From GYS-P2D sp964489125 (GTDB lineage Bacteria; Bacteroidota; Bacteroidia; Chitinophagales; Saprospiraceae), in contig CAZAXY010000079.1 of NCBI GenBank assembly GCA_964489125.1, positions 1 to 17,608 of the forward strand: a stretch of DNA of 17,608 bases, in the 5' to 3' direction. Under the pieces are notes generated by a model. That model ran no database searches, was not told the DNA's origin, and saw nothing but the letters and a program-made list of their open reading frames with translations. The position numbers were made by a program, and so were the translations under genes. Positions 7,879-16,152 of this stretch are shown here, one piece after another; the first letter of the stretch is position 1; every line of letters starts with the position of its first letter.

Positions 7879-8825
7879 AAACCATCGACCAACTCTGGGA
7901 GGGACTTCTAGCCCTGAGAGAGCGTCTAAAAAACAGTCCAAATTCCGTGATAGCGTGCAGCTATTATGAAGGCGAATTTAAGTTATGTTATGACCTGAAG
8001 GAGCTTCACACTATTGAATCGAGCGCCATTATTACTTCAAATGACACTAAAATTGCATTGGGTAAGGAATGGCATATTCAAAAGTTACCCTTCGACAATT
8101 GTTTAATGTATGTTAAGGATAGCATAAAACCGATGGAGGCGAAGTTTTTGGCTCTTTACTGGCCACTTTGTCTGATTGATTTATTGGCTCAAGAAGTCCC
8201 ATTTATCTTTCTCCATATGGCCTGCAGCATAGACGGAAAGGTAGCTACTCTCGATGGAGACTCTAAATGGATTGGTAACGATGAAAACTTAGTGCATGCT
8301 CATCGACTACGAGCACTAGTAGATGCCATCATGGTTGGTGCAAAGACAGTACTTAAAGACAACCCTACCCTAACGGTTAGGCATGTAAAAGGCAATAGCC
8401 CAATTAGGTTGATATTAAGCAATCACACTGAGGATTTTGATTCATTACCTCAAACACCTAAGACTAAAACATTCTTGCTTAGAGATAAGCAATATCAAAA
8501 GATCGCAAGCCATGAGGCCTTTACGAAGATCCTCTATTATGATGGGTCAAGTGAAGCTCAGAAGATTGTGCATCTTCTGAATCAACTAAAAGGTGAAGGC
8601 ATCAAATCTATCCTTATTGAAGGAGGGCCTCAAACGGCAAGTACATTCCTACGAAACAAATCTATTGACATCGTACAGTTTCATATGGCTCCGCTTATAT
8701 TGGGCAGTGGAAAGAGCTGTATAAACCTTACTGATGTCAACTGCATTGGAGATGGGCAAAATCTTTCTAACCATGTCTGGCATTCCATAGGCGATACCCA
8801 GATGATTACTGCCCGACCGGCATGA
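7875..8825 (+). CDS. RibD C-terminal (DHFR-fold) reductase with unrecognised N-terminal extension
   Basis: Residues 109-316 are a RibD_C domain, the NADPH-dependent reductase that turns the ribosyl chain of the RibA-derived pyrimidine into ribityl. The motifs are FLHMACSIDGKVA (112-124), SKWIGNDENLVHAHRLRALVDAIMVGAKTVLKDNPTL spread over 130-166, ILIEGGPQTASTFL (246-259) and APLILGSG (272-279). The first 108 residues are not the RibD deaminase: there is no HAE or PCxxxGxxPPC zinc motif. I do not recognise this part. In archaea and fungi the reductase acts before deamination, so a reductase without its deaminase could use the RibA product directly; that is inference. It overlaps ribA and the dehydrogenase gene by 4 bp each, so all three are probably made together. 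Confidence 0.85.
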   Translation: MKTIDQLWEGLLALRERLKNSPNSVIACSYYEGEFKLCYDLKELHTIESSAIITSNDTKIALGKEWHIQKLPFDNCLMYVKDSIKPMEAKFLALYWPLCLIDLLAQEVPFIFLHMACSIDGKVATLDGDSKWIGNDENLVHAHRLRALVDAIMVGAKTVLKDNPTLTVRHVKGNSPIRLILSNHTEDFDSLPQTPKTKTFLLRDKQYQKIASHEAFTKILYYDGSSEAQKIVHLLNQLKGEGIKSILIEGGPQTASTFLRNKSIDIVQFHMAPLILGSGKSCINLTDVNCIGDGQNLSNHVWHSIGDTQMITARPA

Positions 8826-9772
8826 TTACTCCTTCCTTATGGCATATAAATGAACATAAGTCTGAACTAATCAGCATCGATATACCTGAAAAAAGTGGTG
8901 AAAATCAATTAATGCTCCGCTCTGACTATTCATTGATATCAACAGGAACAGAAAGGTTAGTCAGCACTGGCAAGGTTCCAGCTTCACTTTATAGTGTAAT
9001 GAGCGTCCCATATATGGAAGGAGAGTTCACATTTCCTATAAAATATGGCTATTCGAGTATTGGGTCTCAAGATGACCAGTACTATCACGTCATGCATCCA
9101 CATCAAAAAACTATAATAGTAGATTCAAAAGATACCTACCCACTATCGCAAGCAATACCTGCTTATCGGGCCACATTAATCAGTAATATAGAAACTACTA
9201 TTAACGCTATATGGGATGCAGACCTGAAAGAAGATCCTGACATAGCCATTTGTGGATATGGAAATATCGGTTCTCTATTATCATTAACACTGCAGCACTT
9301 TGGTTTTAAAGAAGTATCGGTCATTGAGTCGAACACGTGGCGACAAGAGAAAGCTGAGCAGCTGGGCTTTAAGGTGACTGACGTGACAGAGCAAACCAAT
9401 TATGACGTTATATTTAATACTTCTGCCAGTGGAAAAGGTCTGCAATATTGCATCGACCATCTCAATCCAGAAGGTCGAGTGGTTGAATTGAGTTGGTATG
9501 GTTCCACCAAGATTAATCTAAGCCTTGGAGAAGATTTTCATTATAAGAGACTCAAGCTAATTAGCAGTCAAGTATCGAAGATCTCACCAATGGCTCCAGT
9601 AAATACTACTTATCTAAGTCGTAAACAGCTCGCAGAAGCAGTCCTATTGGATGAGTCGTTTGACAAGCTTATAGCGGATTTTGTGCTGTTTGAAAATAGT
9701 CCTGCATTCTATAACGACTTAAGAAAAAACAAGCTCCCAAATGGACTCATTTGGATAATAAAATACAATTGA
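8822..9772 (+). CDS. BchC-like medium-chain dehydrogenase lacking zinc cysteines
   Basis: This 316-residue protein belongs to the medium-chain dehydrogenase/reductase superfamily. The N-terminal GroES-like part has YSLISTGTERLVSTGKVP (36-53), resembling the ISxGTE segment of the BchC-like 'zinc-binding dehydrogenase' group. PFAM-style zinc signatures are missing: the catalytic Cys position is Ser/Thr and there is no four-cysteine structural lobe. HPHQ at 92-95 keeps a histidine pair seen in this group. The Rossmann domain starts at AICGYGNIG (142-150). The protein is shorter than typical zinc alcohol dehydrogenases (about 340-350). It probably oxidises or reduces a hydroxyl or carbonyl on the pathway intermediate with NAD(P). 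It overlaps the RibD-like gene by 4 bp and sits 1 bp before the PTPS-like gene. Confidence 0.78.
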   Translation: MITPSLWHINEHKSELISIDIPEKSGENQLMLRSDYSLISTGTERLVSTGKVPASLYSVMSVPYMEGEFTFPIKYGYSSIGSQDDQYYHVMHPHQKTIIVDSKDTYPLSQAIPAYRATLISNIETTINAIWDADLKEDPDIAICGYGNIGSLLSLTLQHFGFKEVSVIESNTWRQEKAEQLGFKVTDVTEQTNYDVIFNTSASGKGLQYCIDHLNPEGRVVELSWYGSTKINLSLGEDFHYKRLKLISSQVSKISPMAPVNTTYLSRKQLAEAVLLDESFDKLIADFVLFENSPAFYNDLRKNKLPNGLIWIIKYN

Positions 9773-9773
9773 T

Positions 9774-10145
9774 ATGTACAGCGTAAAGATTAGAAAGTCG
9801 ATCATGATCGCACACTCTCTACCGCATCCATTCTTTGGCCCCGCTCAAAATCTGCATGGCGCAACCTATGTAGTAAATGTAATATTCAAGAGTGAGGAAT
9901 TGGATGAGCATAATGTTGTGATCGATATAGGCAAGGCTCACGATATCACCGCTAAAATCCTGGAGCCTCTGAAATATCAGAATCTCGATGAGCTAGAGAT
10001 CTTCAAAGGCCATCTCACTACGACAGAGTTCGTGGCGCGACATATACATGACCAGATAAAAGAAGAAGTTTCTGGCTTTTTCAATGGTCGTATTAGCATC
10101 GAGCTTGGGGAAACCCACGATGCTTGGGCGAGTTACGAAGGATAA
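9774..10145 (+). CDS. 6-pyruvoyl-tetrahydropterin synthase/QueD-fold protein with altered active site
   Basis: The 123-residue length and the layout of AHSLPH (13-18), LHGATY (27-32), VVIDIGKAHD (48-57), LTTTEF (81-86) and ELGETHDAWASYE (110-122) identify the T-fold PTPS/QueD family. Aligned by eye to E. coli QueD, H14 and H28 match two zinc histidines, but the third (the second His of LHGHS) is A30. The catalytic Cys27 position is A24, and the Asp70-His71 pair is K67-Y68. E113 keeps the substrate-anchoring Glu. Classical pyruvoyl- or carboxy-tetrahydropterin synthase chemistry is therefore unlikely. I recall a group of actinobacterial and proteobacterial homologs with the same FGPAQxLHGAT signature, usually beside an MDR dehydrogenase, but could not check this. 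Role: probably a ring-forming, lyase or binding step on a pterin or pyrimidine. Confidence 0.85.
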   Translation: MYSVKIRKSIMIAHSLPHPFFGPAQNLHGATYVVNVIFKSEELDEHNVVIDIGKAHDITAKILEPLKYQNLDELEIFKGHLTTTEFVARHIHDQIKEEVSGFFNGRISIELGETHDAWASYEG

Positions 10146-10169
10146 GCATCCATATAGCATCAGTGCATC

Positions 10170-11885
10170 ATGAGTGGTACAGTTGAATTTATAATATTGT
10201 TAGGCGTGATTAACGTGGTATTCTTCTTACCATTCTATCTACTCAATGTTCGGAATCAGCCTAGCCCCTTCCACTTTCTGGTAGATACGACCACCACTAC
10301 TAAGCAGAAATTGAAAATGCCTTTTATTAAGTTTTCTAGTGATCCCTTTAGGATCAACATGGATTATGCCGTACTGCTTTTGGCATTTATGCTAATAGGC
10401 TTCAAAAGTCCCCTGGCAGCGACTGTACTTGCTGTATTAGCTGTCGTTACCTGGATCATCATCATCTATTCAGGAGTGATGCTTTATTTTTTTGAGCACA
10501 CACCTATTATTATCGCCGATCTGAAGTTTATGAGAACAGGGTTGACTATTCTCAAATCCTGGAAATATCTCTTATTCTTAGGATTATTTCTGATAGTATG
10601 CCTAATGATATGCGGCATGTATTTGCTCAGTGCCTATCTGATGAGCCTAGAGCCCAATGGGTATCTCCTTGGCGGAGGATTAATAAGTCTGGCTGCATTA
10701 GGCTTGTTTAAGCCAGGCATGGAGTACAATATGTGGCATCAACGTACCGTGTTGAGTCCGTTTTTATACTTAGGTATTAACTATACACGCACATTAAAAT
10801 ATAGCGCCGTACTAGAGAAGCCCTCTGCATTCTTCTCAGCATTTGATCAATATGAAGACTTAAAACTGAAGCATACCCCTAATATCGAGATGATCAGTGT
10901 GGAGTCTTACGGCTCTGTTGTATTTGAAGATGAAGAGCTAAAACCAACATTCATCCCGCTGGCTGAACTCAAATTAAAAGAACTCAAACAGCAGGGTTAC
11001 CATGTGGCGTCGACTTACTCAATCCCACCTGCATTTGCTGGGGGTAGTTGGCTCAGTCATGCAAGCATGTGCTATGGGATCAACATCGAGAACATTCATC
11101 TTTATAATCTCTTTTTTAAGACCGAATCCAACTTTGATGATTATCGATCGCTATTCCACTTCACCGCTAAGGAAGGCTATACCAATATCCTCGCTAATGC
11201 CATTGGCGGTTATCGCGATGAGATAGACTGGACGTCCGTACACAAGCACTATCAATATGACAAACTCATAGATGCAGAGTACATGGACTACAAGGGCCAT
11301 CGATTCAAATTTCTTGGCGTAGGCAGCGTGCCTCCCGATCAATATTCTTTTTATCGCATCTCAGATATTATAACTAAGGAGCAATTGGGGCCTTACTTTA
11401 TGTTCTTCAGCACGCTTAACAGTCACACACCATTTCATAGCCCTAAGACTATAGTAGATCATCCACTAGAAGATGCGCAGTACACTGCAGATAATGAAGT
11501 AGATCCAAGACTCGGTGTGAAAGAGCGATACTCACAAGCGGTACAGTATCAGCTCAATGCGGTGACGGATTATATCAACTCTAAGGAAGATAAGGATACG
11601 ATCTATATACTTTTTGGAGATCATCAACCTGGTCTAATTACTAAAAAGGAGATCGGTTGGGATACACCTATACATGTCATCAGCAGAGACAAAAAATTGA
11701 TAGATCAGTTTTTATTATTTGGCTTTCAGCCGAACATGACCGGTATACAACCGGGCGAGTTTGAATTCACTCATGCTGGATTTTTCTCTCATCTTATGAT
11801 TGCGATGTCACGCTGTTATGCTGACGGTGGGCGTGAATATGAGGCTTTCCCTTTTGGCTTAGACTTGGAGGAATGGTTCAAGTAA
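10170..11885 (+). CDS. Membrane alkaline-phosphatase-superfamily enzyme (LTA synthase/sulfatase-like)
   Basis: This 571-residue protein has about five N-terminal membrane segments (roughly 5-27, 64-80, 82-107, 131-155 and 163-180), then a large sulfatase-fold domain on the outer side. Family landmarks are IEMISVESYGS (239-249, metal Glu E245), a likely nucleophile S293 in AGGSWLSH where LtaS has Thr in GKTS, LNSHTPF (416-422) and ILFGDHQP (480-487, metal D484 and H485). Family members transfer phosphoglycerol or phosphoethanolamine, or cleave phosphate or sulfate esters. With a CDP-alcohol phosphotransferase next in line, a phospho-alcohol transfer at the membrane surface is the best guess. 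It overlaps that next gene by 13 bp. A Ser nucleophile in place of Thr is noted, but I cannot say whether activity differs. Confidence 0.82.
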   Translation: MSGTVEFIILLGVINVVFFLPFYLLNVRNQPSPFHFLVDTTTTTKQKLKMPFIKFSSDPFRINMDYAVLLLAFMLIGFKSPLAATVLAVLAVVTWIIIIYSGVMLYFFEHTPIIIADLKFMRTGLTILKSWKYLLFLGLFLIVCLMICGMYLLSAYLMSLEPNGYLLGGGLISLAALGLFKPGMEYNMWHQRTVLSPFLYLGINYTRTLKYSAVLEKPSAFFSAFDQYEDLKLKHTPNIEMISVESYGSVVFEDEELKPTFIPLAELKLKELKQQGYHVASTYSIPPAFAGGSWLSHASMCYGINIENIHLYNLFFKTESNFDDYRSLFHFTAKEGYTNILANAIGGYRDEIDWTSVHKHYQYDKLIDAEYMDYKGHRFKFLGVGSVPPDQYSFYRISDIITKEQLGPYFMFFSTLNSHTPFHSPKTIVDHPLEDAQYTADNEVDPRLGVKERYSQAVQYQLNAVTDYINSKEDKDTIYILFGDHQPGLITKKEIGWDTPIHVISRDKKLIDQFLLFGFQPNMTGIQPGEFEFTHAGFFSHLMIAMSRCYADGGREYEAFPFGLDLEEWFK

Positions 11886-12583
11886 AGGAATTCAACAATC
11901 TGTTTCTCGAGGATTCTGGATGGGATGTCGTCCATGCATTGATGATTGTAGCTGGAGCAATAGTATCACTAAACTTAGGGAATACGCTCAGCCTCTTTGC
12001 CTTAGCTCTGGTCTCTTTTATATATTTCATCACTCTAAATAAGGAGCCTAAGCATACGTTCTTACCCTTCAAGACCTATGCCAACTGGGTAACTGCAATC
12101 AGACTGTTTCTGCTAGTGCTGCTTATCGCTATTTGGCCATCCCTTCACACCACACTCCTTATAAGTGCATTGATCCTCATCGTAGCACTTGATAGAGTTG
12201 ATGGACACCTAGCCCGTAGGTTTAAGCAAGAATCCCTTTGGGGACGCGCATTCGATGTCGAGGTAGATTCGCTATTTGTTTTATTCTGTTGTGTATACCT
12301 CATCATCCACCATAGTATGCCCCTATGGCTTATTATTCCAGGCTTGATGCGCTATAGCTATATCATCATCCTGAGGATCATTAATCCTACAGTCCAAAAA
12401 GAACGGAGTAATAAGATCGCCAGCTATGTAGCTGGTCTGTTTTATCTGAGCTTGCTATGGTCTATTGCATATCAGAGTGAGTTGCAGCAGATCGTTCTCA
12501 TGGTTAGTTCCATACTCATTGTAATTTCATTTTTGATATCATACTATTACCTCTGGTTAGATAATAAGCATCCCATAACATGA
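11873..12583 (+). CDS. CDP-alcohol phosphatidyltransferase family protein
   Basis: Members move a phospho-alcohol from a CDP donor to a second alcohol inside the membrane. The full signature is present: LDRVDGHLARRF at 106-117 and GRAFDVEVD at 124-132, which fits D(x2)DG(x2)AR(x8)G(x3)D(x3)D with metal-binding D107, D110, D128 and D132. Around it are about six hydrophobic segments (for example 21-55, 76-105, 134-160, 190-230), typical for the family, in a 236-residue chain. YANWVTAIRL at 69-78 is the usual cytoplasmic lead-in. The donor and acceptor cannot be told, and it is not clearly PgsA, PssA or a choline/ethanolamine type. It overlaps the upstream gene by 13 bp and the downstream glycosyltransferase by 4 bp. 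A GGAGG lies just before the start, too close for an ideal ribosome binding site. Confidence 0.9.
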   Translation: MVQVKEFNNLFLEDSGWDVVHALMIVAGAIVSLNLGNTLSLFALALVSFIYFITLNKEPKHTFLPFKTYANWVTAIRLFLLVLLIAIWPSLHTTLLISALILIVALDRVDGHLARRFKQESLWGRAFDVEVDSLFVLFCCVYLIIHHSMPLWLIIPGLMRYSYIIILRIINPTVQKERSNKIASYVAGLFYLSLLWSIAYQSELQQIVLMVSSILIVISFLISYYYLWLDNKHPIT

Positions 12584-13614
12584 AGGGATATAGTAGACAT
12601 AACAGCGCATTGGATCTTGTCGTGATCTCAGAGAACTTTGGCGTATCTTATTCTGGAGGCTCCTTAGCGACCTGTAAGTTAATCGAGCACATGATCAATA
12701 GCTTCAATCGCATCACAATCTTGTGTGAGCAACATGATGGAGCCCTATCTAATAAGGTCAACATTGTCCTTATCACCCATAAACAGGAAGTGCTTGACTA
12801 TCTGAGTACCATTAGTGAACCCACAGTGCTCTATGGCGACTTTCATAAGTGTCATTACATTGCTGATTACAGACTACCATTTTACTTCAGTTATCATGAC
12901 AACTGGCCTGATATGCTGGAGCATGTTGAGGATCGTGAAGCGGGTCGTGATATCATTGATCGTTATCGGCATATATTTAAGCATGCCAAAATGGTATTCA
13001 CCGTATCTGAGTATAAGAGAGCCTTTATCGAGGAGAGCACTGATCAACTGCAATTGATCCGCAATGGAATCACACAGCTCTCATCACCAGTGGTACAGCA
13101 CGAAAGCACACCGTATCGCATCTTGATGGCGGGCAATATCAGCTATAGAAAATGCCATCATCTGCTGAAGGTTCTGCACTTGCTAAGTCAAGAGAACTTG
13201 TCTCTGAAGATTGATCTATATGGTAACATAGAAGACGCTAATCTCTACGATGAGATTATGTCCTATCCGATCATCGATCATAAGGGCTATGTCCAAGAAT
13301 TGAATTATGGCAACTACGATCTCTTGCTACATACTTCGATAATGGAAAATCTCTCTTTGTCAGTGGTCGATGCAGTTGCCAATATGACTCCCGTTGTAGC
13401 CTTTGATGTCGGAGGTTTATCGGAAGTGATCCAAAGTGGGGTTAATGGACATCTTATACCACCATATGACAGCGAAGCCATGGCGCAAGCCATTCTTAAT
13501 GCCATTTATCAAAAGGGAAACTATCAATTTGACACAGATCAGTTGAAGGAATTTGATTGGGGTTTAAGCGCCCGAAAGATGGTTGAGACTATTTATACAA
13601 CTCATTCCTTATAA
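12580..13614 (+). CDS. GT4-type (GT-B fold) glycosyltransferase
   Basis: This 344-residue protein should transfer a sugar from a nucleotide donor with retention. The N-terminal acceptor domain has NFGVSYSGGSLATCKLIEHM at 19-38, a Gly-rich loop. The donor domain begins near ILMAGNISYRKCHHLL (181-196). The donor-sugar site reads SIMENLSLSVVDA at 253-265, where the usual E(x7)E appears as E256(x7)D264, a conservative change. TPVVAFDVGGLSEVI follows at 270-284 and GVNGHLIPP at 287-295. There are no membrane segments. It overlaps the CDP-alcohol transferase by 4 bp, so glycosylation of a lipid-linked or phosphodiester product is plausible but not shown. Confidence 0.9.
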   Translation: MKGYSRHNSALDLVVISENFGVSYSGGSLATCKLIEHMINSFNRITILCEQHDGALSNKVNIVLITHKQEVLDYLSTISEPTVLYGDFHKCHYIADYRLPFYFSYHDNWPDMLEHVEDREAGRDIIDRYRHIFKHAKMVFTVSEYKRAFIEESTDQLQLIRNGITQLSSPVVQHESTPYRILMAGNISYRKCHHLLKVLHLLSQENLSLKIDLYGNIEDANLYDEIMSYPIIDHKGYVQELNYGNYDLLLHTSIMENLSLSVVDAVANMTPVVAFDVGGLSEVIQSGVNGHLIPPYDSEAMAQAILNAIYQKGNYQFDTDQLKEFDWGLSARKMVETIYTTHSL

Positions 13615-13618
13615 AATT

Positions 13619-14461
13619 ATGGCTGTGATGAAAACAAAGAGAATATTGAAGCCATCATTCTTAATTATTGGAGGGGTCAAGTGCGCCAGTTCGTCACTGT
13701 ATCGATATCTCAATGATCATCCACAAGTGTTGCCCTGTAGAGTAAAAGAACCGGGATACTTCAACTTCACTAACCCTCTCGTTTTACTTAAGAAATATAG
13801 ATCTTATATCAATAAATTTCCAGACCTTAATAAAGACAAAGCCATCGGCGATTGGATCGAATTGGAGAGTGATGGAACACTGTCAGAATCTAAATTTGAA
13901 AAGGTAATCCGCTCAGATGTGGACTACATCACTGGTGAGGCTACAGCAACCACGATGGTACGTGCTAACCCTAAGATTGTCAAACGGATCTTGCCGAAAG
14001 TAAAGGTTATCGCATTGGTACGAAATCCCACAGACAGGTTTATCTCACACTATCAGATGCTCAAGAGATTTGATGAGTCCGGTCGTGCTGGTAATGACGT
14101 TGGAAGCTTAGCAGAGTTCGTCGAGGATGAAATCAACAAACTCAACAACAAGCAGTCGACCAGGATATTAGAGCAGGGGTTTTATAGTCGATATCTCGCT
14201 AACTGGCAGCAGTCATTTGGCAACGGGCTTAAGGTTATTCCATCTAGGCAATTGCAGGGTAATGGTAGTGAAGAAGTCCTTAACACCCTTGTCTCTTGGC
14301 TTGGGCTGTCTTCGCATGATTTTAGTAATATTCTGCAGCAGCAATTCAATCAGAACAATTCATCGATTAGCGTATCGGAGTCAATTAGGAAGGATTTGGA
14401 CGCTATCTATATGAAATACAATAAGCAACTTGTTGATCAATACAGGATTGAAGTGCGCTAA
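13619..14461 (+). CDS. PAPS-dependent sulfotransferase
   Basis: The enzyme would move sulfate from PAPS to a hydroxyl or amine. I chose the ATG at 13619, 4 bp after the glycosyltransferase stop, giving 280 residues. An earlier in-frame ATG at 13583 would overlap the upstream gene by 32 bp and adds residues that do not fit the family; the ATG at 13628 is also possible. The 5'-phosphosulfate loop is FLIIGGVKCASSSLYRYL (14-31, with K21 and S24-S26), followed by KEPGYF (43-48). The 3'-phosphate segment is VIALVRNPTDRFISHY (130-145, with R135 and S143). The layout resembles the Sulfotransfer_1 heparan-sulfotransferase-like group, including the GEATATTM (106-113) region. Such genes are often found among exopolysaccharide or natural-product tailoring genes. 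Confidence 0.88.
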   Translation: MAVMKTKRILKPSFLIIGGVKCASSSLYRYLNDHPQVLPCRVKEPGYFNFTNPLVLLKKYRSYINKFPDLNKDKAIGDWIELESDGTLSESKFEKVIRSDVDYITGEATATTMVRANPKIVKRILPKVKVIALVRNPTDRFISHYQMLKRFDESGRAGNDVGSLAEFVEDEINKLNNKQSTRILEQGFYSRYLANWQQSFGNGLKVIPSRQLQGNGSEEVLNTLVSWLGLSSHDFSNILQQQFNQNNSSISVSESIRKDLDAIYMKYNKQLVDQYRIEVR

Positions 14462-14485
14462 CTAAAGTGATATTGAATTTAGTCT

Positions 14486-15358
14486 ATGGCTACAGTAGAA
14501 GAATATTATGATAACAATACCTCTTGGTTTCTCAAATTGGGGCAGTCAAAAGAGGCACAAAATATACATCGACTCGTATGGGGGCCAGGCATCAGTAATA
14601 ATGAGGAAGCTATCAATTATGTCAATAAGCTGATCAGTGAACAAGTAACACAATTAGACCTCGAGTCAATAGACATCCTTGATCTCGGCTGTGGTGTCGG
14701 GGCTACCATGTCATACCTCGCAAGACATTCTACTAGTGCAGCCACCATAGATGGACTGACTATATCCAATAGGCAAACTGAGATAGGAAATCAATTACTC
14801 CATCAATCGGCAAATCGAGATAAACTAATAATCTATCAGGGAGATTTCCATAATCTCAATCGATTTGAGTCGAAACATCTCATTTATCAGATCGAGTCTT
14901 TCGTTCACTCCGATCAACCTCACAAGTTGCTCCAACAAGTCTCCCAAACACTAAAAAGTGGTGGTAGATACTGCCTATGTGATGACATGATAGTAAGTCA
15001 TAATATGTCTGATCGAGATGCTCGACTTGTCCAAGACTTTAGGGAGGGATGGCATATCGGTAATCTGCATACTCCAGATGAATTGATTAAGATGGCCCAT
15101 AAAGAAGGGCTGCGATTAGTGACTCAGATGGATCTGACACCATACCTCAATACATACTCAAATAGAGATCGACTTATAGGTATGTTCACCTATATGTATG
15201 ATAAGCTGCCCATTAAATCAGTTTATTGGGAAAGTCTACGGGGCGGAGATGCCTTACAACGAGCGACAAAAAGAGGATTGATTAAATATTGCTTTTTGGT
15301 ATTTGAGAAAGAATCTCAACATACATTTTCAAACCCATCAACACCGTCGAACAAATGA
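14486..15358 (+). CDS. Class I SAM-dependent methyltransferase (small-molecule type)
   Basis: The 290-residue protein has a SAM-binding motif ILDLGCGVGATMSYLA at 64-79, then DGLTISNRQTEIGNQLL (89-105) and YQGDFHNL (117-124). The hydrophobic SGGRYCLCDDM (157-167) is the usual strand 4 end. The overall pattern resembles the tocopherol/sarcosine/gamma-type small-molecule methyltransferases. The N-terminal segment EYYDNNTSWFLKLGQ (6-20) with HRLVWGPGI (28-36) is distinctive. I recall this segment in methyltransferases beside PTPS-like genes in Actinobacteria, which I could not verify. It begins 24 bp after the sulfotransferase and overlaps the FkbM gene by 4 bp. The acceptor is unknown. Confidence 0.87.
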   Translation: MATVEEYYDNNTSWFLKLGQSKEAQNIHRLVWGPGISNNEEAINYVNKLISEQVTQLDLESIDILDLGCGVGATMSYLARHSTSAATIDGLTISNRQTEIGNQLLHQSANRDKLIIYQGDFHNLNRFESKHLIYQIESFVHSDQPHKLLQQVSQTLKSGGRYCLCDDMIVSHNMSDRDARLVQDFREGWHIGNLHTPDELIKMAHKEGLRLVTQMDLTPYLNTYSNRDRLIGMFTYMYDKLPIKSVYWESLRGGDALQRATKRGLIKYCFLVFEKESQHTFSNPSTPSNK

Positions 15359-16128
15359 ATCAACTTATAGCATACTTGGATCGCCAGCCACTAACCAGAG
15401 ATCTTGTGGAGTGGCTACGTCGCTTAGTCTATCCTGCTAACTACCAATCCACTAAATATTGGATTGAACAGCTCTCCAGAGACTGTGATTCTTACATTGT
15501 GCAGATTGGCGCTCATGATGGTAAAACCGATGATCCCATCTATAAAGCAATAAACAGAAATCGTCATTGGCAATGTTTATTCGTGGAGCCTATACCCTAT
15601 CTCTTCGAAAGGTTAAAGGCCAATTATGGCAATCATGAGAGATTTAAGTTTGAGATGGCAGCAATAGCTGATTCTACTGGAGCCATACCGTTCTATTATA
15701 TTCCAGAGTCAGCATTCTCTGAAGTTCCAGAAAATTACAGTCAGATCAGTTCATTCTCTAAGGAGCATGTCCTATCGCTGTCACAAGGTGTAGTAGACGA
15801 ATACATCGAAGAAATCGAAGTCCCCTGTATGAACTTAAATGCCTTACTCTCTAAACATGATATCGATGATATACATGTCTTGATTATTGATGCGGAGGGT
15901 TATGATTGGAAGATCTTGTCACAACTTAATCTCGAGGATCTTAGGCCTCATATTATCCTCGTCGAAGTATTGAATCTTGCAGACCAGGAAATCCACGAGT
16001 TAAAATCATCACTTAGTAGATACTATAGTTTATTTCGTTTTAAGAATGATTTTCTCTGTGTTAAACCAGATATCATAGCTGAGCAAAATCAATTGAAACT
16101 GGCACCTTTTCAAGTGCATTCTCTATAA
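15355..16128 (+). CDS. FkbM-family methyltransferase
   Basis: This 257-residue protein shows the FkbM SAM-binding core: YIVQIGAHDGKTDDPIYKAI (47-66), LFVEPIPYLFERL (75-87) where VEP binds the SAM ribose, the mid-domain EVPCMNLNALL (155-165), and VLIIDAEGYDWKIL (175-188), the late FkbM strand with Glu-Gly. FkbM enzymes O-methylate sugars or polyketide hydroxyls, usually late in a pathway, so this one probably methylates the glycan or aglycone made by its neighbours. It overlaps the upstream methyltransferase by 4 bp (ATGA) and is followed by a 24-bp gap. The C-terminal stretch (200-257) is not typical for any domain I know. Confidence 0.88.
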   Translation: MNQLIAYLDRQPLTRDLVEWLRRLVYPANYQSTKYWIEQLSRDCDSYIVQIGAHDGKTDDPIYKAINRNRHWQCLFVEPIPYLFERLKANYGNHERFKFEMAAIADSTGAIPFYYIPESAFSEVPENYSQISSFSKEHVLSLSQGVVDEYIEEIEVPCMNLNALLSKHDIDDIHVLIIDAEGYDWKILSQLNLEDLRPHIILVEVLNLADQEIHELKSSLSRYYSLFRFKNDFLCVKPDIIAEQNQLKLAPFQVHSL

Positions 16129-16152
16129 AAATCCCTGAAATAAAAAGACGAT

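Noticed and set aside
7252..8825. Riboflavin biosynthesis operon
   Set aside because: Only GTP cyclohydrolase II and a reductase-type domain are present. There is no RibB, RibE, RibH, RibD deaminase or FMN riboswitch, and the downstream genes are unrelated to riboflavin.
9774..10145. queD and queuosine biosynthesis
   Set aside because: The catalytic Cys, Asp and His are missing and no queC, queE or queF gene is nearby.
13583..13618. Upstream start for the sulfotransferase
   Set aside because: It would overlap the glycosyltransferase by 32 bp and add residues not typical of the family; the ATG at 13619 fits better.
12580..16128. Ordinary capsule or O-antigen locus
   Set aside because: There is one glycosyltransferase only, with no polymerase, flippase or nucleotide-sugar synthesis genes, and it is co-directional and coupled with the RibA-led core.
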